5,625 nucleotides of DNA from an uncultured Clostridia bacterium (GCA_946563605.1 CAMNVW010000105.1:1-5625); one strand, 5' to 3'. Counted from the stretch's first letter, positions 1 to 5,446 are shown. Notes: a model not told the origin generated them from the sequence alone. Numbers and translations: made by a program.

Positions 1-91
1 CACAAGCTATGCGACAGAAGTAATATTTATCATCATCTTTTATCTCTCCATTCACCTTTCATGAAGTAAAAGTCCCATTTTTTTGTTAAAA

Positions 92-120
92 TTGATATTT
101 GTTTCGTGATTTTGTATAAT
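92..120 (+). promoter_or_regulatory. candidate distal sigma-A promoter P1
   Basis: A TTGATA -35 box (92-97) is separated by 17 bp from a consensus TATAAT -10 box (115-120). Only one of the twelve box positions departs from consensus. The predicted start is near 127, about 220 nt upstream of the first gene. Local AT richness raises the chance of false matches, but spacing and boxes are both near ideal. Confidence 0.6.
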
Positions 121-228
121 TTAATTTGCAAAATTTATTTAAACAGCCGGTTTTTTTTCGATATTTTCTAAGATTACGACTTATTTTTTAATGATTTCAT
201 AAAATATTCATATTTGGTCTACAATCTA

Positions 229-257
229 TTGAATTTGATTTTTACTTGCTGTATAAT
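229..257 (+). promoter_or_regulatory. candidate proximal sigma-A promoter P2
   Basis: A TTGAAT -35 box (229-234) lies 17 bp from a perfect TATAAT -10 box (252-257). Transcription would start near 264, giving a leader of about 85 nt before the ATG at 351. The leader would begin almost directly with the hairpin at 274-299. This is the best placed promoter for the DUF969-DUF979-peptidase cluster. Confidence 0.65.
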
Positions 258-273
258 AATTCTGTCAAGAAGT

Positions 274-304
274 AAAAAGGATATCCGAGTATCCTTTTTC
301 TTTT
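274..304 (+). terminator. terminator-like hairpin in the operon leader, possible attenuator
   Basis: A perfect 10-bp inverted repeat pairs 274-283 (AAAAAGGATA) with 290-299 (TATCCTTTTT) around a 6-nt loop, and T-rich sequence continues to 304. With the A:U pairs open it is a short GGATA/TATCC stem followed by a U-rich run, the form of a weak intrinsic terminator. It lies between P2 and the first gene, so it may attenuate transcription. It could instead be a bidirectional terminator insulating the operon or a 5' mRNA-protecting stem. Confidence 0.55.
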
Positions 305-309
305 GAGGA

Positions 310-324
310 AATTTTCTCAAATTT
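310..324 (+). promoter_or_regulatory. CodY-box-like sequence
   Basis: AATTTTCTCAAATTT matches the known CodY consensus AATTTTCWGAAAATT at 13 of 15 positions. It lies downstream of P2 and just before the ribosome binding site, where a bound protein could block elongation. CodY control would suit a peptide or amino acid utilisation operon. In AT-rich DNA such a match can arise by chance, and the host is not known to carry CodY. Confidence 0.3.
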
Positions 325-350
325 TTAAAATTCTTAGAAGGGGTGTTTTT

Positions 351-1052
351 ATGTATTTACCTTTGCTTGGCGTAGTAGTAGTTATCATTGGTTTTGCCAT
401 CAAGCTTGAACCAATCGCTATTATTTTCGTCTCCGCCATCGTAACGGCTGTCTGCGGTGGAATCAATGTTGTTGATCTTCTGACCACCGTTGGTACCACC
501 TTTGTTGCCAACCGTAACCAGCTGATCACCATCATCCTGATGATTCTGACCGGTACTTTGGAGAAAAACGGTCTGAAAGAGGCTGGCGCTGCCCTGATCA
601 AAAAGGCAAGAGGTCTGACCACCGGTATGCTGATTGCTATCTGGGGTGTTCTGGATCAGATCTTTATCATCTTCAAAATCCCGATCGGCGGTATTCCTTC
701 CTATGTTCGTCCAATTATGATGCCTATGACCCTTGGTATCGTTGAATCCAAAGGTTATGAAATCAATCCTGAACACGAAGAAACCATCAAAGCTCTGTAT
801 GGTAAGGATCACAATATGTCCAACTTCTTCGGTCAGTGTCTGTTCGCAGCCAACTCTTCTGTACTGCTCATCCAGTCCACACTGGCAAGCATCGGCACCG
901 ATGTTGACGTAATGCAGATCGTAAAGGTTCAGATCCCAGTTGCTATCTTTGCAATGGCTGTCAATGCTGCCCAGACTCTTATCGTCGACGGCCGTCAGGT
1001 TAAGAAACATTACCCTGATCTTTATAAAAAAGCACCTAATGCTGCAAACTAA
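351..1052 (+). CDS. DUF969 family membrane protein, putative 5-oxoproline transporter subunit
   Basis: This 233-residue integral membrane protein matches what I know of the DUF969 family in length and sequence. Hydrophobic segments lie near residues 3-18, 21-38, 58-70, 92-110, 163-182 and 189-211, with a charged stretch around 132-156 and a polar C-terminal tail. Family knowledge: DUF969 is almost always encoded next to DUF979 and near pyroglutamyl peptidase or 5-oxoprolinase genes, and the pair is commonly named as 5-oxoproline transporter subunits. Direction of transport and energy source cannot be read from the sequence. The ATG at 351 is chosen because AGAAGGGG at 336-343 sits 7 nt before it. 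An upstream TTG at 303 would add 16 residues but lies in the leader hairpin's T run. The DUF979 start is 20 nt downstream, so the two genes are surely co-transcribed. Confidence 0.88.
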   Translation: MYLPLLGVVVVIIGFAIKLEPIAIIFVSAIVTAVCGGINVVDLLTTVGTTFVANRNQLITIILMILTGTLEKNGLKEAGAALIKKARGLTTGMLIAIWGVLDQIFIIFKIPIGGIPSYVRPIMMPMTLGIVESKGYEINPEHEETIKALYGKDHNMSNFFGQCLFAANSSVLLIQSTLASIGTDVDVMQIVKVQIPVAIFAMAVNAAQTLIVDGRQVKKHYPDLYKKAPNAAN

Positions 1053-1072
1053 GCAGAAGGAGGAATATATAG

Positions 1073-2029
1073 ATGTTATCTTATTTTACAAATCCAGAGA
1101 TTACTGTCTCTAACAAGCTTGTACAGATCATGTACCTGCTGTCTGGTCTCTTCTGCATTTACTGCGGTGTTCGCGCTTGGATGAAAAAAGACACCAAATA
1201 CTACATTCCAACCGGTTTGTTCTGGGCTACCCTCGGTGTCGTTGTTGCTTTCGGTCAGTGGCTGCCACCTCTCGTTTCCGGTATCCTGGTAGCAATCACC
1301 TGTGTACCTGCTGCTTTGAAGATGGTTAAGCGCGGCAATCTGCAGTCTCCTTCGAAAGAAGAACAGCAGAAAAACTTCCAGAAGATTGGTATGAAGATCT
1401 TTATCCCTGCGTTCGGCGCCGGTATATTCTCCATTCTGATCTCCGTATTCCTCAAGGGCTGGAGCTCTTTGCTTGGTTCTTTGTTCGCAACCATCGTCGG
1501 CGTTATCCTGCTGGTTATCTGGAATAAAGAAAATAAAGCAATGACCTTCCTGGAAGAAGGTCGTCGATTCCTGGATATGACCAGCGCGGTTTACATCATG
1601 CCTCTGCTGCTGTCCTGTCTGGGCGCAATCTTTACCAAGGCTGGTGTAGGCGATGCGTTTGCAAACATCTTTGGTAAAATCATCCCATCCGGCAATGTTT
1701 ACATCGGTATTATCGCTTACGCGGTTGGTATGATGCTGTTCACCATCATCATGGGCAACGCTTTCGCTGCTATCACTGTTATGACCGTTGGTATCGGTGT
1801 TCCATTTGTTATGAGCCTTGGTGCAAATCCACTGTACATGGTAACACTCGCAATGACCTGCGGTTACTGCGGTACCTTGCTGACTCCTATGGCTGCTAAC
1901 TTTAACATCGTACCTGGTGTATACCTCGAGGTTAAAGACAAATACTCCATCATCAAGATGCAGGCTATCCCATCTATTTTGATGCTGGTATTCCAGATCG
2001 TTTATATGTGCCTCATGGTAAACGCATAA
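1073..2029 (+). CDS. DUF979 family membrane protein, putative 5-oxoproline transporter subunit
   Basis: This 318-residue, highly hydrophobic protein has about nine or ten membrane segments, roughly at residues 16-36, 47-62, 66-84, 107-127, 133-151, 168-188, 208-226, 229-247, 253-272 and 296-316. A basic, polar loop at 85-106 separates the N-terminal group. The glycine- and cysteine-containing stretch CGYCGTLLTPMAANFN (263-278) and GNAFAAITVM (228-237) look like the conserved membrane motifs of DUF979. The family pairs with DUF969, and the two probably form one transporter; 5-oxoproline as substrate rests on family context, not on anything visible here. AAGGAGG at 1057-1063 with 9-nt spacing fixes the ATG. 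Codon use is strongly biased (GGT, GTT, ATC, CTG, ACC), as in the upstream gene and pcp, suggesting high expression. The gene ends 74 nt before the next, with a hairpin between. Confidence 0.88.
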   Translation: MLSYFTNPEITVSNKLVQIMYLLSGLFCIYCGVRAWMKKDTKYYIPTGLFWATLGVVVAFGQWLPPLVSGILVAITCVPAALKMVKRGNLQSPSKEEQQKNFQKIGMKIFIPAFGAGIFSILISVFLKGWSSLLGSLFATIVGVILLVIWNKENKAMTFLEEGRRFLDMTSAVYIMPLLLSCLGAIFTKAGVGDAFANIFGKIIPSGNVYIGIIAYAVGMMLFTIIMGNAFAAITVMTVGIGVPFVMSLGANPLYMVTLAMTCGYCGTLLTPMAANFNIVPGVYLEVKDKYSIIKMQAIPSILMLVFQIVYMCLMVNA

Positions 2030-2044
2030 TTTGATACTTTTTAC

Positions 2045-2078
2045 TTTTGAGGGGTCTGGTCAAACAGACCCCTCAAAA
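2045..2078 (+). other. intercistronic 14-bp hairpin between DUF979 and the M29-like gene
   Basis: A perfect 14-bp inverted repeat pairs 2045-2058 (TTTTGAGGGGTCTG) with 2065-2078 (CAGACCCCTCAAAA) around a 6-nt loop. The T run is on the 5' side and A's follow on the 3' side, the reverse of an intrinsic terminator; a short TTTT comes only at 2081-2084. It is therefore more likely to act as an mRNA stabiliser, processing site or partial pause that sets transporter and peptidase levels apart. It lies just upstream of the AGGAAGG ribosome binding site (2086-2092) of the next gene. Confidence 0.7.
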
Positions 2079-2103
2079 AATTTTCAGGAAGGATGTGTGT
2101 GTA

Positions 2104-3075
2104 ATGGCCCTGACTATTCATCAAGGCGCCGATATTGTCATTCACCGTTGGTGTCAGATAAAACCTGATGAAAAGGTTCTGATTATCTCCGATGAAACCC
2201 ACGTGCAGGAGAGCTTTGCCCTTTGGCAATCTGCTCAGGACGCCGGTGCTTTTGTTGTCATGATCACCATCCCTGAAAACTGCTCTCAGCCTGGTTTTTT
2301 GTTCGATTCCATGCTGGAATTTTTTCTTAGAAATGACGTTATTATCGGTGCAACCAATTTTTCTCTGATCACTACCCGCGCTGTACGCGAGGTTCTGTCC
2401 CACGGAAGCCGGTTTCTTTCTCTGCCGCTTTCCTCCAACAACGGCTGTTCTGCCCTCTCCTTTGATTTTATGGATATGGATCCACTGGACGCACAGCAGA
2501 CCGCCTCCGGTATGCTAAAAGCTCTGCGTCAGGCGGACACCGTACACATCACCACTGCGCTTGGAACAGACCTGACCTTAGGCAAAAAAGGCCGCGACCC
2601 CGGACTTTTTAACGGTATGACCGATCAGCCGGGGAAAATCGGTTCCTCCAGCTTTGAAATTTACATCGGTATCGAAGAAACCGCCACCACCGGACAGGCT
2701 GTTGTAGACGGTTCTCTGGGGTATATTGGGGTGCCGTCGCAGCCGATCCATCTGACTTTCCAAAACGGAAAGCTCATCGAAATCGAAAATCATGCCGCCG
2801 GAAATCATCTGAGATCTTATATGGACAGCTTCAATGACCCTGGCATTTATGTTGCCGGAGAGCTTGGCATTGGTCTGAACAAATGCTCCCGCTGTCTTGG
2901 CAACTGCTATATTGAGGATGAATCCACCTTTACCACCTTTCACATCGGCATGGGCAGAAATCTTGCGCTCGGCGGTATTCACGACGCTGCCGGACACTTT
3001 GATCTGGTCTTTAAAAACCCGACCATTTTTGCCGGAGATACCCTGATTATGAAGGATGGTCTGCCTGTTGTTTAA
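2104..3075 (+). CDS. aminopeptidase T/M29-like metalloenzyme (AmpS/NicX-type fold)
   Basis: This 323-residue, probably cytoplasmic protein resembles the COG2309 group, which includes AmpS-type M29 aminopeptidases and NicX-type 2,5-dihydroxypyridine dioxygenases. The C-terminal half carries the expected metal-site pattern: E253 in ELGIGLN, an EDE at 271-273, H280 in FHIGMGRN, then GG and an H298-x-D300 pair in GHFD. The N-terminal half (about 20-120) has alternating strand/helix character, as in the family. An unusual CSRC-LGN-C cluster (C261, C264, C268) sits between two candidate ligand regions. The ATG at 2104 is preceded by AGGAAGG at 2086-2092; a TTG at 2047 lies inside the intercistronic hairpin and is rejected. 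Standing between the transporter pair and pcp, an exopeptidase role on peptides freed of pyroglutamate is plausible, but the true reaction cannot be fixed from the sequence. Confidence 0.75.
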   Translation: MALTIHQGADIVIHRWCQIKPDEKVLIISDETHVQESFALWQSAQDAGAFVVMITIPENCSQPGFLFDSMLEFFLRNDVIIGATNFSLITTRAVREVLSHGSRFLSLPLSSNNGCSALSFDFMDMDPLDAQQTASGMLKALRQADTVHITTALGTDLTLGKKGRDPGLFNGMTDQPGKIGSSSFEIYIGIEETATTGQAVVDGSLGYIGVPSQPIHLTFQNGKLIEIENHAAGNHLRSYMDSFNDPGIYVAGELGIGLNKCSRCLGNCYIEDESTFTTFHIGMGRNLALGGIHDAAGHFDLVFKNPTIFAGDTLIMKDGLPVV

Positions 3076-3142
3076 AAAATTCGCCATACTCCAGTTTGAA
3101 TATGAGCATCACACCAAAATACAATAAAAGGGAGTTGTTATT

Positions 3143-3784
3143 ATGAAAGTTTTAGTTACCGGTTTCCAGCCATTTGGAAAGGATACCATGAACCCATCTT
3201 ACGAGGCTGTCAAACTTCTGCCGGATGAGATCATGGGTGCACAAATCGTAAAAGAGGAAATTCCGGTCGTATTCCGCAAGGGCGGAGAGGCTGTACAGGC
3301 TGCTGTACGCCGTGAACAGCCGGACATCGTCCTTCTGGTCGGACAGGCAGGCGGAAGAACTGCAATGAACGTTGAACGTGTTGCAATCAACTGCGAGGAT
3401 TGCCCTCCAAACTTCCCTGACAACGACGGCAACACTCCTCAAGGCGAAAAAATCTATGCGGACGGTCCTGACGCTTATTTTGCTACCGTTCCAATCAAAG
3501 CGATGACCCAGAAGATGGTTGACAACGGCGTTCCGGCAGTCATTTCCAACACCGCCGGAACCTATGTATGCAACGATTTGATGTACCACCTGCTGCACCA
3601 GCTGCACAACGAATTCCCGAACGCACGCGGCGGATTCATCCACGTTCCATACGCAACGATTCAGAACTATCCTAAATTTGCTTCCATGACAATCGAACAG
3701 ATGGCTAAAGGCTTACAGCTGTGCATTGAGGCTTCTATCGAAAACCAGAACGACATTGACGCTGCAAGTGGCGCTACCCACTAA
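3143..3784 (+). CDS. pcp: pyroglutamyl peptidase I (peptidase family C15)
   Basis: This 213-residue cytoplasmic cysteine peptidase hydrolyses N-terminal pyroglutamate (5-oxoproline) from peptides. Length and motifs fit family C15: TGFQPFG near the N-terminus, the catalytic Glu as E78 in VERVAIN, the nucleophile C143 in GTYVCND, and the catalytic His H167 in GFIHVPY. The segment after E78, usually DARIPDN in the family, is here EDCPPNFPDN. This two-residue insertion explains why E78 is offset from the usual Glu81 while Cys and His keep near-standard spacing. All catalytic residues are present, so activity is expected. The ATG is set by AAAAGGGAG at 3127-3134. The gene follows the M29-like gene by 67 nt without a terminator and is probably in the same operon. 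It uses the same strongly biased codons as the transporter genes. The released 5-oxoproline is the presumed DUF969/DUF979 substrate. Confidence 0.95.
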   Translation: MKVLVTGFQPFGKDTMNPSYEAVKLLPDEIMGAQIVKEEIPVVFRKGGEAVQAAVRREQPDIVLLVGQAGGRTAMNVERVAINCEDCPPNFPDNDGNTPQGEKIYADGPDAYFATVPIKAMTQKMVDNGVPAVISNTAGTYVCNDLMYHLLHQLHNEFPNARGGFIHVPYATIQNYPKFASMTIEQMAKGLQLCIEASIENQNDIDAASGATH

Positions 3785-3790
3785 TTCCCT

Positions 3791-3810
3791 TTGAAACTTC
3801 TTGAAACTTC
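3791..3810 (+). repeat. perfect tandem duplication of a 10-mer
   Basis: TTGAAACTTC occurs twice in direct succession, directly after the pcp stop and before the terminator hairpin. It may be simple slippage or a paired binding site; nothing else points to a function. Confidence 0.6.
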
Positions 3811-3812
3811 TA

Positions 3813-3845
3813 AACAAGCCCCTGAACATTTTTCAGGGGCTTGTT
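3813..3845 (+). terminator. hairpin after pcp, likely operon terminator
   Basis: A perfect 14-bp stem pairs 3813-3826 (AACAAGCCCCTGAA) with 3832-3845 (TTCAGGGGCTTGTT) around a 5-nt loop. The GC-rich core is GCCCCTG/CAGGGGC, followed by TTGTTCCTT, a poor T tract. Termination is likely incomplete, and some read-through into the effector-binding gene, whose ribosome binding site begins 12 nt later, is plausible. Confidence 0.65.
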
Positions 3846-3869
3846 CCTTACCTAATGGGAGGTCTTTTT

Positions 3870-4379
3870 ATGTTTTCTTTTTTCAAACGCAAACCGCCGT
3901 TCACCGTCAGGGTGAAAGAATATGAAACCAGCAAATACATCGCTGGCATGAAGGTCAACACCGACAAAGGCAGCATCAAAAAGGATGTCGGCGCGCTTCA
4001 GAAACGCTTTCAGGACAACCGCGAGCTGCTGCAAGACCGCTCCAATCCAAGCGCTACGCTGGTCGTTTGCGGCAAACCAAAAAGCAACGGCTACTTTTCC
4101 TATTTTGTCGGCGATTTAGTGGACAGCCCTGCTCAGCCGGATGATTTTACTATTGTGGAGCTTGTTCCCGGCAAATACGCCTATGTTACCATCGACTTCA
4201 AGGACCCGTCCGACCTGACCTTCGCGATTGCAAAGGCAAAGCAGAAATTCTTCAGCAAATGGCTTCCTTCCTCTGGATATCGGGTCAAAGAAGAGATTGA
4301 ATCCATCGAACTGTACGACCGCCGCAGCAATATTGCGCTTGCATCGATGGATCTAATCTTCCCTCTGACAGAAAAATAG
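3870..4379 (+). CDS. stand-alone GyrI-like/AraC effector-binding domain protein
   Basis: This 169-residue soluble protein resembles the GyrI-like (AraC-type effector-binding, SOUL/BEN-like fold) domains. The supporting pattern is an N-terminal strand FTVRVKEYETSKYIAGMKV (11-29), a central GYFSYFVG and YAYVTIDF pair of strands, and a C-terminal SKWLPSSGYRVKEEIESIELYD stretch ending in a hydrophobic strand. There is no helix-turn-helix, so it is not a regulator by itself; related single-domain proteins bind small hydrophobic or cationic ligands, and some hydrolyse electrophiles or inhibit gyrase. The ATG at 3870 is chosen because GGGAGG (3857-3862) sits 7 nt upstream; a TTG at 3801 would place the N-terminus across the pcp terminator hairpin. 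The domain call comes from pattern resemblance only. It may be expressed by read-through from pcp, since no clear separate promoter is visible. Confidence 0.65.
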   Translation: MFSFFKRKPPFTVRVKEYETSKYIAGMKVNTDKGSIKKDVGALQKRFQDNRELLQDRSNPSATLVVCGKPKSNGYFSYFVGDLVDSPAQPDDFTIVELVPGKYAYVTIDFKDPSDLTFAIAKAKQKFFSKWLPSSGYRVKEEIESIELYDRRSNIALASMDLIFPLTEK

Positions 4380-4451
4380 TCAAATGAAAGTTGTAGATTC
4401 CTCAATATCTCCTGTGATTTGATAAAGGCTGTTTTATTTTAACAAAAATCC

Positions 4452-4480
4452 TTTACTTTTCACATTTTTTCTTGTAAAAT
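4452..4480 (+). promoter_or_regulatory. candidate promoter of the RpiR-family gene
   Basis: TTTACT (4452-4457) and TAAAAT (4475-4480) are spaced by 17 bp, an acceptable sigma-A match in an AT-rich intergenic region. The start would be near 4487, leaving a leader of about 75 nt before the ATG at 4563. Within that leader lies an ACTTTT-TT-AAAAGT inverted repeat (4512-4525) and the palindrome TTTGCAAA (4526-4533), both possible operator sites. Confidence 0.45.
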
Positions 4481-4511
4481 TGTATGAGTAACACTGCATT
4501 ATTTTTTTATC

Positions 4512-4525
4512 ACTTTTTTAAAAGT
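4512..4525. promoter_or_regulatory. inverted repeat in the rpiR-type leader, possible operator
   Basis: ACTTTT and AAAAGT form a 6-bp inverted repeat around a TT centre, downstream of the candidate promoter and 38 bp before the regulator's ATG. RpiR-type regulators bind short dyads and often control their own gene, so autoregulation is possible. AT-rich composition makes this weak evidence. Confidence 0.25.
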
Positions 4526-4562
4526 TTTGCAAATGCTCTTATCACAAAAGGACGGGAAAAAT

Positions 4563-5420
4563 ATGGACGTTATTCAAAGAATTCACAGCTTATATCCTGA
4601 GATGACCAAAAAGCAGAAAAGCATTGCCGACTGCCTGCTGGAGTCCCCTGAAGATATTTCCTATATCACACTGACGCAGCTAAGCCAACGCACCTCTTCC
4701 TCTGAACTGACCCTTCTGCGCTTCTGCCAGAAGATAGGCTACGCAAATTTTCTGGAGCTAAAGACCGCGTTTCGGGAATACACGCAAAACATGGTCAAGA
4801 TGCTGTCCGCGCCGCAGTATTTTGTTCCTGATGTGACCATCACCGACATCGACGGCAAATCGGAATTTCTGCGGCAAATCTGCCGCGAGGAATCGGAAGC
4901 GAGTAAAGAATTTTTTTCCTCGCTGGATTTAATCTCCATCATCTCCGCCGCCGAAGCCATCCGCGCCAGCAAACGCATCTTTATCTGCGCGCACGCCATC
5001 TCCCACATTTTGGCGGAATTTTTGCTTGCCAGATTACGGCTGCTCTACTTTGACGCTCATTTGATTGACATTACCGATGCGAATGATACGCAGGAAAAAC
5101 TCAATCAGCTGACGCCGGAGGATCTTGTTATCTTCATCGCTTTTCCAAAGTATTATTATCCCTTGGGAAGCATTGCGAAAAACGCATTTTCGCGCGGCTC
5201 GACCTTGATGACGATTACCGACAGTCCCTCTTCTCCGACGGTGCAGTACAGCAAACATCTGCTGCTGTGCCACACCTCGACCAAGGTCTTTTACAATTCG
5301 CTGACCTTGCCGATGGCGCTTGCGAATCTGCTGCTCTCCTATCTTGTGATTGACCTCGGTCCAGATTACCGCAGCCGCGATTTGAGCAACGCTCCAACCA
5401 ATAAACCATCCGAACAGTAA
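4563..5420 (+). CDS. MurR/RpiR family transcriptional regulator (HTH-SIS)
   Basis: This 285-residue protein has the two-domain layout of RpiR regulators. Residues 1-77 form the N-terminal helix-turn-helix domain, with TKKQKSIADCLLESPEDISY, then LTQLSQRTSSSELTLLRFCQKIGY (37-60) and FLELK, a standard RpiR signature. A SIS-fold effector domain follows at about 126-265, including the family-like ITDSPSSPTVQYSKHLLL (218-235). The usual sugar-phosphate-binding S-x-S-G-x-T motif is not visible; at that place is FPKYYYP (194-200). This suggests a ligand other than a sugar phosphate. The ATG at 4563 is preceded by AGGACGG at 4549-4555; an ATG at 4533 and a TTG at 4527 lack ribosome binding sites. Its position next to the transporter/pcp cluster makes it a candidate regulator of that cluster, which is inference. 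Codon use is more GC-rich and less biased than in the transporter genes. Confidence 0.88.
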   Translation: MDVIQRIHSLYPEMTKKQKSIADCLLESPEDISYITLTQLSQRTSSSELTLLRFCQKIGYANFLELKTAFREYTQNMVKMLSAPQYFVPDVTITDIDGKSEFLRQICREESEASKEFFSSLDLISIISAAEAIRASKRIFICAHAISHILAEFLLARLRLLYFDAHLIDITDANDTQEKLNQLTPEDLVIFIAFPKYYYPLGSIAKNAFSRGSTLMTITDSPSSPTVQYSKHLLLCHTSTKVFYNSLTLPMALANLLLSYLVIDLGPDYRSRDLSNAPTNKPSEQ

Positions 5421-5446
5421 AAATTGTAACTGATTTTTCAGTTCAT

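Larger units (their letters stand above)
1..350. other. gene-free AT-rich leader region upstream of the transporter operon
   Basis: I see no supported gene here. The stretch is very AT-rich, unlike the coding DNA to its right. It contains two sigma-A-like promoter matches, a T8 run at 151-158, a terminator-like hairpin at 274-304, a CodY-box-like sequence at 310-324 and the ribosome binding site of the first gene at 336-343. One frame is open from the left edge to a TAA at 67-69, and another ends at 21-23. Either could be the tail of an upstream gene, but too little is present to tell. Confidence 0.7.

Noticed and set aside
1..69. Possible tail of an upstream gene (a frame open from the left edge to TAA at 67-69, or one ending at 21-23)
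   Set aside because: Only 6-22 codons are present, with no motif; several frames are equally possible.
303..350. Upstream TTG start for the DUF969 gene, and likewise TTG starts at 2047, 3801 and 4527 for later genes
   Set aside because: None has a ribosome binding site, three overlap hairpins or their flanks, and each gene has a downstream ATG with a well-spaced Shine-Dalgarno sequence.
1..350. Riboswitch or T-box in the operon leader
   Set aside because: I find no T-box sequence or known riboswitch core; the P2 leader is only about 85 nt with one short hairpin.
1..350. Catabolite-response (cre) site in the promoter region
   Set aside because: No stretch gives an acceptable match to the dyad with the central CG.
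357..1010. Long open frame (217 codons) on the minus strand, antisense to the DUF969 gene
   Set aside because: It mirrors the strongly biased codons of the plus-strand gene, its product is rich in D, N and Q without domain character, and the plus-strand protein is clearly real.
2578..3087. Minus-strand open frame opposite the M29-like gene
   Set aside because: Lies opposite conserved metal-site motifs of the real gene and has no recognisable features.
3096..3125. Possible internal promoter before pcp (TTGAAT, 18 bp, TACAAT)
   Set aside because: Its start would fall near 3132, inside the pcp ribosome binding site (3127-3134), so the transcript would lose that site.
3152..3643. Minus-strand open frame opposite pcp
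   Set aside because: Shadow of a gene with an intact catalytic triad; no family resemblance.
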